Assembly (NCBI RefSeq): GCF_001457795.1
Contig: NZ_LN898211.1
Span: 565,038 to 629,037, forward strand
Direction: 5' to 3'
Length of the DNA: 64,000 nt
DNA from: Olsenella massiliensis
Lineage (GTDB): Bacteria > Actinomycetota > Coriobacteriia > Coriobacteriales > Atopobiaceae
Shown here: positions 1 to 7,894 of the stretch, one piece after another
How the letters are laid out: every line of letters begins with the position of its first letter
How positions within the stretch are numbered: the stretch's first letter is position 1
Notes under the pieces: model-generated
Databases searched by the model: none
The model's input: only the letters and a program-made list of their open reading frames with translations
What the model was told of the DNA's origin: nothing
Made by a program: the position numbers and the translations under genes

Positions 1-33
1 CGCCGCCACCTCAACGCGCTCGGCACGCTCTAA
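1..33 (+). CDS. Possible 3' end of an upstream gene
   Basis: The first 33 bases form an open frame ending in TAA that would encode the C-terminus RRHLNALGTL. The piece is too short to identify. The G+C-rich codons look like the host chromosome rather than the AT-richer genes that follow, so this may be the last gene before the island. Another frame cannot be excluded. Confidence 0.25.
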   Translation, partial: RRHLNALGTL

Positions 34-114
34 GCGCAGGGCACCTCCGGGAGCTTCGGATCTCGGGGGCGCTGGTCGCAACCGTTCACAATGCTAAATT
101 GACGAGTGCACGCC

Positions 115-945
115 TTAGCCAGGTAACGGGAATTGAAAGCCGCTGTTATTCATGAACTGGATAAGCTGAGTAACAGCAGCTGCGAACTGGGCTCCACCGT
201 TGACTCCTCGCAAGAAACCAAGCGTACTCTTGAGAACTCCCCGCTTGGGTTCGCCGCTCTCTATCTGTGTACGGACAATTTCAGCGTTATCGCGCACGTC
301 TTCAATCGTTTCAGCATCATCAATCTCTGTCTCTGCAGCGCTAAGAATCGCATCAATCAATTTATTCGAGGCGTGCTCGTCTATGCCGATGTTTTGAGTT
401 GCATTGATAGTTGAGTTGTCAGTTGCTTGGTTCATTTGCAGGTTGTGCACAGACTCGAAATTGTTTGTCACTGAATCTCCGCTATCGAGTCCCATTTCGA
501 TTCCAATCATGGTCAGATGCTCGGTTATGTTTGCGACGAGACGCCGCACAACTTTGTCCAAGAAACCTTTGTACATATCTTCGAATCTGTTTCCGCTTGC
601 AAAGGTGTAGTAGAAATAGCTTCTACCGTGAATGTTCTGGGCAATCATTTCCTTGAGGATGAGATACACTTCTGCGCTCTCTTCCTCGGGTATGGTACTG
701 AAATTAATGAAGGTGGTTCCGAGGTCCCCCGCTACCTCCCGGACGTCTTCTCCTGCATTGAAACCTTCAGGGATATGGTTATCAATGCAATCGTCGAGAT
801 ACGCCTTTATGTCCGGCTCTGCTTCAATGCGGTCAAGAAAACGCTTGAAAGGCGCTGGTGATTCCTCCCAACTCGAGCGCAAAAGTACGTTCGCCTCATG
901 GCTGAAGCGGTAGAGGGTCTTCTTAAAGGCGGTCTTATCGGTCAT
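115..945 (-). CDS. Uncharacterised protein, last gene of the McrBC operon
   Basis: 276 aa; family not recognised. Residues 1-165 look like a mostly helical, acidic globular domain. Residues about 165-200 form an Asn/Thr/Gln-rich stretch (motif DNSTINATQN). Similar linkers occur in some abortive-infection and phage-defence proteins such as AbiTii-like families, but that resemblance is from memory and weak. A helical C-terminal part ends in Gly/Gln/Phe-rich residues. The ATG overlaps the stop of the zinc-ribbon gene by 11 nt, so the two are probably translationally coupled. There is no signal peptide or clear membrane segment. Codon use is AT-rich compared with the housekeeping genes, which suggests horizontal acquisition. 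A role in defence is inferred only from the operon. Confidence 0.75.
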   Translation of the reverse strand: MTDKTAFKKTLYRFSHEANVLLRSSWEESPAPFKRFLDRIEAEPDIKAYLDDCIDNHIPEGFNAGEDVREVAGDLGTTFINFSTIPEEESAEVYLILKEMIAQNIHGRSYFYYTFASGNRFEDMYKGFLDKVVRRLVANITEHLTMIGIEMGLDSGDSVTNNFESVHNLQMNQATDNSTINATQNIGIDEHASNKLIDAILSAAETEIDDAETIEDVRDNAEIVRTQIESGEPKRGVLKSTLGFLRGVNGGAQFAAAVTQLIQFMNNSGFQFPLPG

Positions 946-1396
946 TGAAATTGCTCACCCCACATAACGGACATACGTACTTCGACATTGAAAGGAGCCG
1001 CGATACTTTCGACTGCTTTCCGCAGTGCTTGCAGGTCGTAATAGCAAGTGCATCTATAGAAGGCTGTAAGACGGGCTCGTTGTCTGGTCTTGGTTGTTTG
1101 CCTGCCTTGAACGACATGGCCTTTCCCCTGGTCTGTCTCTCGAGCTTCTTCATCTCTTTATGTATTGCATCGAACGTCTTGTTCTTGCATATAGCCGCCG
1201 CAAGGTCTATGACGTCCTCGGTCAGATAGTTTTCGGATGCGATACCACAGGCAGGGCAGCAGACTTCCAATACGTCATCCGACTCGTAATCGCCCGGCCT
1301 CAGCTTGAAGAGCTCGCCGCATTGCGGGCATTGCAGCAAAACGAACCCGTCTTCATCGCTAGGTATCTCTATAGTGAAGCTCAAGTTATCACTCAT
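935..1396 (-). CDS. Double zinc-ribbon protein
   Basis: 153 aa. Four CxxC pairs (CPQC, CPAC, CKHC, CPLC) give two zinc ribbons, one near residues 23-55 and one near 122-148, separated by a basic helical linker (EMKKLERQTRGKAMSFKAGK). Such proteins usually bind nucleic acid or protein partners; no enzymatic motif is seen. The ATG was chosen because GGAGG lies 5 nt upstream and the start overlaps the stop of the DUF6508 gene by 8 nt (ATGAGTGA). It probably acts with the McrBC operon, perhaps in substrate recognition, but that is inference. A longer version starting 18 nt upstream is possible. Confidence 0.75.
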   Translation of the reverse strand: MSDNLSFTIEIPSDEDGFVLLQCPQCGELFKLRPGDYESDDVLEVCCPACGIASENYLTEDVIDLAAAICKNKTFDAIHKEMKKLERQTRGKAMSFKAGKQPRPDNEPVLQPSIDALAITTCKHCGKQSKVSRLLSMSKYVCPLCGVSNFNDR

Positions 1397-1814
1397 TACG
1401 GCCTCCACTGTCAATCTCGCGCAGCCGCAGAAGCCAGCGTCTCATGCTGCCGTCTTCAAAGAGGGCGAGCAGAGCTCCCTCACAGAAGCGTTCTGCCCTT
1501 ACGGCCTCCAGTAGAAGCGCCATCACCACCTGGCCGTCGAGCTCCGACACATCGGCCTCGGACATTGCTTGGCTACCCCACTCGAGCCCGTTGCGCTCGA
1601 GTATGTCGCGGTAATGCGTGAGTCCGTATTCGGGATGCTTGTCGACGAAGTCGTAAATTGCCTGCTCAGTGTCGGTAACCATCGTTCCGTAGTTCACGTA
1701 GGGCATCTTGATTGGGTCATCCATGGTGCCCTTGCTCTCTCGGTCTACGACCCAGTTGCCAAATTCCTCGGTATTCTCAATTGCGGACAGATGTTTCGTC
1801 AGGCTCTCAAACAT
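1389..1814 (-). CDS. DUF6508 family protein
   Basis: 141 aa. The conserved block HPEYGLTHYRDILERNG followed by ADVSELDGQVVMALLLEAVRAERFCEGALL matches my memory of DUF6508, a family of unknown function scattered through Firmicutes and Actinobacteria, usually of this length. It is all-alpha in appearance, cytoplasmic, and shows no catalytic motif. The ATG at 1814 is preceded by AGAGG and overlaps the mcrC stop by 8 nt. The position between mcrC and a zinc-ribbon gene suggests co-translation with the restriction system. Whether it helps restriction, acts as an antitoxin-like partner or is a passenger cannot be read from the sequence. Confidence 0.75.
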   Translation of the reverse strand: MFESLTKHLSAIENTEEFGNWVVDRESKGTMDDPIKMPYVNYGTMVTDTEQAIYDFVDKHPEYGLTHYRDILERNGLEWGSQAMSEADVSELDGQVVMALLLEAVRAERFCEGALLALFEDGSMRRWLLRLREIDSGGRNE

Positions 1815-2862
1815 GAGCTGCCTCTTTCGAGAAATGCGCCTCGGCAATTTCATCGAGTTGCGAACATATCGTCTCAAAGGGCTGGTTCAGATCCAGCGTC
1901 CGTACGCTTATCTGGTTGCCACTCATCTGGTACACGCCGTCCGGCTGGATTTCTTCATCCGTCTTGGCATAGAGCAGCATGCCTGACACGCCATGCGGCT
2001 CAGTCGTGTCAGCCAGCCCCGCTTCCTTGTTCTTCACATAGGTGAAGATCTGGTACAGGTTGCCCGAGTGGGCGCTTCGCTTGTCGAACTGCTGTTGCAT
2101 TGTGCGGCTGTAGTACTTTGCGTCGATGATGAGAACAGTTCTGCCTTGTGCGAGCGTTATGTCGGTGTGCATGGTGGGGAGCATGTCATCGAAGCCGTCA
2201 TCGAGCGCCCAGCTAATGTACGGCGCCCCTGCGGAAAGCTCAGGATGCTCGCGCCTGTAGTACTCGAGGATGAACTTCTCGTATAGGTGGCTCATGCGCT
2301 GCTCGTCGAGGAAGTCCACCATACGGAGGCTCCCGTCCTCCTGTGTCTGGAGAAGGCCCTTCACGACCAGCCAGCACACGTTAATGAGCATGCGGTAGGT
2401 CTGGTTGTTCCGGTCGAAGCGCATGTGCCAGTCCTCATGCACAAGGTCTACGTCGTCCACATCCGCGAAGTACGGGAGCAGCCGCCTGAGTGCCTTCTTG
2501 CGCGCCTTGTCGATGTCCGAGCGAATCAAGAGCATGATCGTCGCCTTGAGGATGCGGTTCATGCGCGTGTCCGTGCTGAACTCGTCATAGCTGCAGACCA
2601 GCTGTCTGCGAAGAATCGAGCGCGTCTTAAGGGACTCGGACAGCTCTATCTTTCCCCTCGGGGAGGAGAGCGCCTCCTCTCGGTCGACGTATTCCCGGCC
2701 AAGGCCGCGCTTGAGCTGCAGGCTCACGCCCCGCGCCAGTATCTCGGCGAGAAGGTCGGCGGTGTTTCCGAACTCCTCTGTGCCGATGTCGCGGTAGCCC
2801 TGCCCCTGCAGCGTCTGGAACGCATAGGCGAGCATGTGGTAGATGTTCTGAATCCGAATCAC
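1807..2862 (-). CDS. mcrC: McrC, nuclease subunit of a McrBC type IV restriction system
   Basis: 351 aa, normal for the family. It begins IRIQNIYHMLAYAFQ, the usual McrC N-terminus. The C-terminal PD-(D/E)XK nuclease core is visible as D in HTDITLAQG, then IIDAKYY (D..DAK) near residues 255-270. McrC assembles on McrB hexamers, stimulates their GTPase and cuts DNA carrying modified cytosine after McrB translocation. GTG at 2862 was chosen because it overlaps the mcrB stop (GTGA, 4 nt) and gives the conserved N-terminus; a longer in-frame start at 2892 would add ten unconserved residues. Downstream it overlaps the DUF6508 gene by 8 nt. Confidence 0.93.
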   Translation of the reverse strand: MIRIQNIYHMLAYAFQTLQGQGYRDIGTEEFGNTADLLAEILARGVSLQLKRGLGREYVDREEALSSPRGKIELSESLKTRSILRRQLVCSYDEFSTDTRMNRILKATIMLLIRSDIDKARKKALRRLLPYFADVDDVDLVHEDWHMRFDRNNQTYRMLINVCWLVVKGLLQTQEDGSLRMVDFLDEQRMSHLYEKFILEYYRREHPELSAGAPYISWALDDGFDDMLPTMHTDITLAQGRTVLIIDAKYYSRTMQQQFDKRSAHSGNLYQIFTYVKNKEAGLADTTEPHGVSGMLLYAKTDEEIQPDGVYQMSGNQISVRTLDLNQPFETICSQLDEIAEAHFSKEAAHV

Positions 2863-5039
2863 TGGATGGACCTGCGCAACTTGCCCGCCCACTCATCGAC
2901 CTTAGAAGGCTCGTCGAACCAGTACTCGCGCAGCATCGGCACGAGCTCGTAGTCGACGGTTGCCGAGAGCCTTTCGTCCGTCACGTCGTCCGGGGACATG
3001 CGACAGAAGTAGCTGTGACCGATGCAGAAGTCGTTGCCGAGCGATTCGTCGGACGCGATCGCCTCGTTCAGTCTCACGACACAGGCGATGAGCCTGTCGA
3101 ATTTCTCGCTGTTCAGCGCTTCTTGGTATGCGGTGAAGCTCTCCGTGTCGAAAGCTGGTCGGAGCTCGAAGAACGCAAAGCGGCGGCGCAGGGCGTAGTC
3201 GAGCATGGCGAGCGAGCGGTCAGCCGTGTTCATCATGCCTATGAGGTAGACGTTGCCTGGGACGTAGAACAACTCGTGCGAGTAGAGGAGCTGCAGCGTG
3301 TTTCTGGGCCCGCGCTTGTCGTTCTCGATGAGCATGAACAGCTCCCCAAAGATCTTTGAGAGGTTGCCGCGGTTGATCTCGTCGATGATGAAGAAGTAGT
3401 CGTTGTCCGAGTCGTCCTGGGCCCTCTTGCAGAAGTTGTAGAACGCGCCCTTCTCGAGGTCGAAACCTTGCGCGTTCGGGCGGAAACCCTCTATGAAGTC
3501 CTCGTAGCTGTAGCTCTGATGGAACTGCACCATCATCACGCGCTCGGCGTCCTTCACGCCCATCATGGAGTAGGCCAGGCGCTTGGCGGCGAAGGTCTTG
3601 CCCACGCCCGGGGCGCCCTGCAGGATGATGTTCTTCTTCGCGCGCAGGACGTTGACGAGGGTCCTGTAGCGCTTGGCGTCCATGTAGACCTCCGAGAGGA
3701 AGTCCTCGGGCGTGTACGCCGGGTATTCGACTACGCCTGAGTCTTCCTCGGTTTCACTGTCCTCGTCCTCGAAGAGCGAATTGAGCTGCGCAACGAGATT
3801 GGGATACGCCGTGATATCCGTTAGAGGTTTCGTGGCGACGTGGTACTCGCTGCGCCACTTACCACTGTGCGTCCAGCGCACCCTACGTATGTTCGGATAG
3901 GAGTCGTCGCTCTCATCGAACTCGTAGTCCCCTTCAACAATGCCACGCCCAAGGATCTCGTCCCACCCTCGCTTCGCGAAGATGATGTCGCCCGGCTTCA
4001 GCTCGCGTGAAAACTGCCAGAGCGCGAGCGCGGAGTTCTTCTGTGAGGTCTTGCCGCTGTACAGGGTACGCAGACTCTTCCGGATGTCTTCCTTGCTGGC
4101 GTATCGTTCGGCATCGCCTAGCTTGCTCCAGCCAAGGGCCATCACGCCACGTGCGTAGAAGTCGTCCCACTTCGCAGCGCCATCTCCCGGAGAGTAGGTC
4201 CAGTAGTGCGTAGTCTCGATTCCCCCGTCTCCGAGGGCGTTCTCCTCCGCCCTTTCGGAAGCGGCCTTCTCGGCAGCCTTCCTCTCCTGATTGACGCGCT
4301 CGGACTCCACAAAAGCGGCAGCCGTCAGCGAGGGGAAGTCTGCATACGGGCACTCGTCGCTTCCGAGCCTTGACTTGATGGCATCACATATGGCGAGGTA
4401 GCGTTCGCCATCATGAATAGGTGCATCCTTCTCCTTCGGGACAATATCGGCGATGGCGGTGCCAGCCTTTGCAACATCGGCCATGAACCAGCGGTTGCGC
4501 GAGTCCAAGCTGATAAAGTTGTAGGGCCTCGCCCAGTAGAGGCCCATGGTGAGCTTCCAGCCAAGCGTGAACTGGGTGACGGCGGCATCGAATGCCTCTA
4601 CGAAGGCCCTCCGGTTCTCCTCGTTGTCGTCGGCGGTCAGTGCAACCTCGGCCTCGAACACGCACCAGAGGTTGTCGATGTCGTGCTCGCCGCGCCGGTC
4701 GTCTTCGGCGAAGGCATAGAAGGTCGCGTTGAGGTTGTTGAGCACGGGAATACCCTCGAAATCCGTGGGCTGGTCTGCCCCGACGCCGAAAACCCCGGCG
4801 ATGCCAGCGATGATCTTTTGCCGGTTTGCGTCCGTGATGCCCTTGTTGAAGAGGCCGAAGACGGTGAATGGGTCGATGTCGTGTAGCTCATCCGCCTCAA
4901 GCTTGGGAAGACTCATTCCAATCGATTCGTAGACTGATGTCAGCTTGTTTATCAGGACGTCGCGCCTGCTTCGACAGGCCAACAGCTTGTCGGCCAACTC
5001 TTCATAAAAGTTAATCCAAGCGAATTGTGCGCTGGTCAT
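2859..5039 (-). CDS. mcrB: McrB, GTP-driven AAA+ subunit with EVE-like reader domain
   Basis: About 726 aa. The AAA+ domain (roughly residues 455-720) has Walker A GAPGVGKT, Walker B with the McrB signature IIDEINRGN..KIFGEL, and MNTADRS, the McrB-specific GTP-recognition/sensor segment, then LRRRFAFFEL. Ahead of it, around residues 275-425, a region starting HYWTYSPG..KWDDFYARGVMALGW resembles the EVE/PUA-like domains that replace the DUF3578 reader in many McrB proteins and bind modified bases. The first 250 residues are unassigned and end in a Glu/Lys/Ala coiled-coil-like stretch. ATG at 5039 has AGGTAG upstream; a GTG at 5048 is the alternative. The gene overlaps mcrC by 4 nt. Confidence 0.92.
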   Translation of the reverse strand: MTSAQFAWINFYEELADKLLACRSRRDVLINKLTSVYESIGMSLPKLEADELHDIDPFTVFGLFNKGITDANRQKIIAGIAGVFGVGADQPTDFEGIPVLNNLNATFYAFAEDDRRGEHDIDNLWCVFEAEVALTADDNEENRRAFVEAFDAAVTQFTLGWKLTMGLYWARPYNFISLDSRNRWFMADVAKAGTAIADIVPKEKDAPIHDGERYLAICDAIKSRLGSDECPYADFPSLTAAAFVESERVNQERKAAEKAASERAEENALGDGGIETTHYWTYSPGDGAAKWDDFYARGVMALGWSKLGDAERYASKEDIRKSLRTLYSGKTSQKNSALALWQFSRELKPGDIIFAKRGWDEILGRGIVEGDYEFDESDDSYPNIRRVRWTHSGKWRSEYHVATKPLTDITAYPNLVAQLNSLFEDEDSETEEDSGVVEYPAYTPEDFLSEVYMDAKRYRTLVNVLRAKKNIILQGAPGVGKTFAAKRLAYSMMGVKDAERVMMVQFHQSYSYEDFIEGFRPNAQGFDLEKGAFYNFCKRAQDDSDNDYFFIIDEINRGNLSKIFGELFMLIENDKRGPRNTLQLLYSHELFYVPGNVYLIGMMNTADRSLAMLDYALRRRFAFFELRPAFDTESFTAYQEALNSEKFDRLIACVVRLNEAIASDESLGNDFCIGHSYFCRMSPDDVTDERLSATVDYELVPMLREYWFDEPSKVDEWAGKLRRSIQ

Positions 5040-5433
5040 TATAGTCACTACCTATCTTGAGCCTCTGCCAAGAGCCCAAAGCTCCGCGATTCCAATTTTT
5101 TTTGACACCCGGCAGGTCGTCGGAGAAATCGTCCGGGGCCACGTCCCTGAGGAACGCCCTGGCGCTCCGGATGGCGATGGCCTCCTCGAGCGTCCGAGCA
5201 TTCGCGTATTCTTCCGTTTCATAATCGAGGACGGTGAATTGCTCGCCTTCGCATTTCTTTGGCCTAGGCAGGCCAAGCGCCTCGTCGTCCACCCTCTTTC
5301 CGCCTTTCTTGGATGATGCTGTAGCTGATCGGAAGTCGAGCTCGTCGGGTCGAAGCCGGACACTCCGCCCACGGCAAGCATCGCATCTGGTCGCGCGGCC
5401 TTGGATTTCACGCGCACCGCGTCTCGCGGTCAT
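5011..5433 (-). CDS. Possible small gene or gene remnant ahead of mcrB
   Basis: An open frame (at most 168 aa if started at 5517) ends 29 nt inside mcrB in another frame. Its second half (motifs DYETEEYANARTLEEAIAIRSARAFLRDV and ALGSWQRLKIG) looks protein-like, while the first half is Arg-rich and unconvincing. No good ribosome binding site is seen, so the start given is arbitrary. An A8 tract on the coding strand (T8 at 5096-5103) makes a frameshift or length polymorphism possible. It could be the first gene of the restriction operon, a decayed gene, or noncoding leader. I do not recognise the family. Confidence 0.3.
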   Translation of the reverse strand: MTARRGAREIQGRATRCDACRGRSVRLRPDELDFRSATASSKKGGKRVDDEALGLPRPKKCEGEQFTVLDYETEEYANARTLEEAIAIRSARAFLRDVAPDDFSDDLPGVKKNWNRGALGSWQRLKIGSDYNDQRTIRLD

Positions 5434-5740
5434 TATCGCATGGGACGTGGACATCGCAGGTTGCGAAAGGCGGCTTGCTTCTAGGGCGTTCGGAGGGATC
5501 GAGATGATCGAGCCCAAGTCTGGGTCGAGGAGTGGAGGGTCACGGTCGCCTCGGTCGCCGAGCTCTTTGAGCTGCGGCGGGTCTCGGCGCGCCCGTTCTG
5601 CTCGAGGGCGGCTGTCTCACGGTGATGGCGGAAGACGCCTGAATGTTATTTGCATGATCACCCTGGTGCAGTTCGCTGCTTGGGAATTTACAGGCTGTTG
5701 GGATGGCTCCGAATTTGGGCTCCGTGTGACTGGTCGTTCG

Positions 5741-5846
5741 GGTCTGACAAGGTCTGGTGGAGGTTCGACAACCCTACGGACCAAGATGAGCATTTCGAGT
5801 GACCCCGGTACCTGAGGTCCGACAAGGTTCGACAGAGGTCCGACAA
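5741..5846. repeat. Five direct GGTYYGACAA boxes, helically phased
   Basis: Near-identical 10-mers start at 5741 (GGTCTGACAA), 5762 (GGTTCGACAA), 5816 (GGTCCGACAA), 5826 (GGTTCGACAG) and 5837 (GGTCCGACAA). Spacings are 21, 54, 10 and 11 bp, all close to whole helical turns, so the boxes would lie on one face of the DNA. This is typical of iterons or clustered regulator sites. No adjacent replication or partition gene is visible. Confidence 0.7.
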
Positions 5847-5906
5847 GATTGCAAGCCGAGAGGTGCACGTACCAGCCCATCGGAAATGGCGTTTGTGACG
5901 CAAGCA

Positions 5907-5930
5907 TAGATTTTTCGTATGAAAAATCTA
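5907..5930. promoter_or_regulatory. AT-rich perfect palindrome
   Basis: TAGATTTTTC and GAAAAATCTA are perfect 10-bp inverted arms around a GTAT loop, in otherwise G+C-rich DNA. It is followed by a pyrimidine run (GTGTTTTTCTTTT). It could be an operator, a hairpin terminator, or the end of a lost insertion. There is no gene immediately next to it. Confidence 0.6.
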
Positions 5931-5980
5931 GACGGGTGTTTTTCTTTTCGCGTCACTCTGCGTAGACGAAAGGTGGTCCA

Positions 5981-6052
5981 ATGGATGGTGTGATCAGGGG
6001 GGCGACGGTCGAAGAGCGGCTCGACGGGGCGCAGACTCAGGGCATGACGTAG
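5981..6052 (+). CDS. Possible 23-residue peptide
   Basis: ATG with AAAGGTGG just upstream (5969-5976) opens a 23-residue frame, MDGVIRGATVEERLDGAQTQ.., ending in TAG. The ribosome binding site is reasonable, but the peptide matches nothing I know. It could equally be the start of a broken gene. It lies after the palindrome at 5907-5930. Confidence 0.2.
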   Translation: MDGVIRGATVEERLDGAQTQGMT

Positions 6053-6362
6053 ACCCGCCCACCTATGCAGAGCCTCGAAATGGCGCCGGGACTGTCACCC
6101 CGTAGGTTGGCAGGTTTTTCGCCTGCGACTCTTCAGCATGAACACGAGCTCGTCTCGCATGAGGTCAGGTACCGGCGTCGCCGGGGCGACCCACCAGGAG
6201 GATGCTAGCTGCCAGGCCGTCTCGGGGCAGGCAGCCGTCGGCGCACGACGGCTGACCCGGCGTCGGTAGGGGGCGCGGGCTGAGCCCACCGCAAGCAAGG
6301 ATGCGGGCTGTCGATAGTGTCTGTGGAAGGTCTCGCGCATCGGTGGCGACGCACGCGGATTC

Positions 6363-6614
6363 CTATGGGTTTGAGGGTCTCTCCCAAGCAGAGCTATAAG
6401 TTTGAGAAAAAGGGGGAGCTTCTACCTGGGCAAACGCCGCAGCAATTTCGCAAACTTATTAGTTCGTTCTTTTTGGGCTCTCAAACCTATTGGTACGCGC
6501 CACCGGCTTCCTCAAACCTATCAGTCTGTGTCCTTCGGCCTCTCAAACCTATAGGTGAATGGTGATGCGGCTCTCAAACTTATACGCGCGGTATGCCGTA
6601 GCCCTCAAACCTAT
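6363..6614. repeat. Two-orientation array of CTCAAACCTAT units, 31-bp period
   Basis: Six forward units (core CTCAAACYTAT) start at 6449, 6480, 6511, 6542, 6573 and 6604, each exactly 31 bp after the last. The first is degenerate (CGCAAACTTAT). Two inverted units (CTATRRGTTTGAG) start at 6363 and 6394, also 31 bp apart. About 17 bp of each unit are conserved (consensus SCYCTCAAACYTATNNG) and the other 14 vary. The period equals three helical turns. It is not a CRISPR: repeats are too short and the spacers are 14 bp. Confidence 0.85.
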
Positions 6615-6763
6615 AGGCGCGACACGTCGCGGCGTCCGAGCCCATGGGACCGCCTGCGCGGCACGCGCCGACACGGCCTTCTCCCGATGTCGCGGTCGTC
6701 GGTGTCGAATGCCCGGGCGAGGTCGCGAGCGTGGCCTCACGCAATGGCCCCACGCAGCGGCCC

Positions 6764-7894
6764 TTACCCGCGCGGGAGCGTCACAAGCATGGTGGTCCCG
6801 TCCTCGGAGCTCCTTTCAACCTCTATCGTGCCGCCATGAAGGGAGACGATCTCCCAGACCAGCGAAAGGCCAAGGCCGACGCCGCCATATGCCCTGCTGC
6901 GCGACGTGTCAATACGGAAGAAGGGCTGAAAGACGCTCTTTTGGTACTGGCTGGGTATCCCGGGGCCGCTGTCTTTCACCCGCACGCAAGCGCGATCGTC
7001 CTCTGCGCTGACGGAGACGCTGACGGTGGTGTCGGCGCGGCTGTATCGTATGGCGTTTTCGGTCAGGTTGAACAGCATGCGATACAGCAGGGTGTCGCTG
7101 CCAAGTACCTGGGCATCTCCGTCGCACGCGAGGGCGATGCCCCTCTGCTCGGCAAGGGGCGCGAGGTCGGCGAGAACCTCCTCGACCATGGGCGCAAGCT
7201 CGATGATGTCGTTGCAGGGGACGCTGCGAAGCTCGCTCATCTCGAGCAGCGTCCGTGTCATCTGAGACATTCGCTCGGTCTGCTCCTGCAGCAGGCCAAG
7301 CAGGTCGGCCGTGTCGGGCTGCGCGTCGGGATGCTCGGAGCAAAACAGTTCTATCTGTGCCTGCATCAGCGCCAGCGGCGTCCGCAGCTCGTGCGCGGCG
7401 TTGCCCGTGAACTGCCGCTGCGCGGCAAAGCCCTCGTCAAGGCGGTCGATCATGTCGTTGAACGATGCGCTGCAACGCGCAAGCTCCAACGGCACGTCCT
7501 CGGTGATCTTCATGTCAGCCAGGTTGTCGGGCCGCACGTTTTCGACCTGGGCCGCAAAGGACCTCAGCGGCCTGAGCGCACACCCGCTCACGAAATACGC
7601 CAGGACGCCCCCGAGCAGCGTCATCGCCGCCGTTATATACCAGCTGGCCGTGCCAAAGGACTCCTGCGCATCGCTCACGACGATCGTGAGCTCGTGGTCT
7701 ATCTCCTCGCTCGCCGGGTCAAACGACGTGGGGTCGCCCCCGTTGACGTCGCCGTGGGCCGCCAGGCCGGTGCCGATCGACTCCATGGAGCGCATGCCCA
7801 AGTAGCCGATCAGGCAGTTCATGAGCACGCAGGTCAGGCACAGAAGCAGCGCCGTCATAAGCGTGATGCGCCATTGCAGCGAGAGTCGCCTCAC
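6764..7894 (-). CDS. Sensor histidine kinase
   Basis: 376 aa. A membrane segment near residues 12-33, an extracytoplasmic loop of about 55 aa, and a second membrane segment near 85-108 are followed by a HAMP-like linker. The HisKA H-box is AAHELRTPLAL with the phosphoacceptor His. The HATPase N-box is LTENAIRYS and the G-boxes are DSGPGIP and GVGLGLSLV. It would autophosphorylate in response to an envelope signal and pass the phosphate to the adjacent regulator. The GTG start follows the regulator stop codon directly with no gap, so the pair is one operon. The divergent redox operon at 8658 is a plausible but unproven target. Confidence 0.93.
   Translation of the reverse strand: MRRLSLQWRITLMTALLLCLTCVLMNCLIGYLGMRSMESIGTGLAAHGDVNGGDPTSFDPASEEIDHELTIVVSDAQESFGTASWYITAAMTLLGGVLAYFVSGCALRPLRSFAAQVENVRPDNLADMKITEDVPLELARCSASFNDMIDRLDEGFAAQRQFTGNAAHELRTPLALMQAQIELFCSEHPDAQPDTADLLGLLQEQTERMSQMTRTLLEMSELRSVPCNDIIELAPMVEEVLADLAPLAEQRGIALACDGDAQVLGSDTLLYRMLFNLTENAIRYSRADTTVSVSVSAEDDRACVRVKDSGPGIPSQYQKSVFQPFFRIDTSRSRAYGGVGLGLSLVWEIVSLHGGTIEVERSSEDGTTMLVTLPRG

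Larger units (their letters stand above)
5518..6763. other. 1.2-kb stretch without a convincing gene
   Basis: This lies between the McrBC operon side and the two-component system. It contains the GGTYYGACAA boxes, the AT palindrome, a possible 23-codon peptide and the 31-bp-period array. Several open frames exist but have random-looking composition. A plus-strand stretch ending near 5618 (AQVWVEEWRVTVASVAELFE) and a minus-strand stretch near 6095-6225 (WQLASSWWVAPATPVPDLMR) look faintly like remnants of decayed genes. Neither could be identified. Confidence 0.6.

Noticed and set aside
5234-5815. 193-aa plus-strand frame
   Set aside because: It is Ser/Arg-rich without motif or ribosome binding site, and opposite a slightly better minus-strand frame.
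6363-6614. CRISPR array
   Set aside because: The conserved part is about 17 bp and the variable part 14 bp, both far too short. Two units are inverted, and there are no cas genes.
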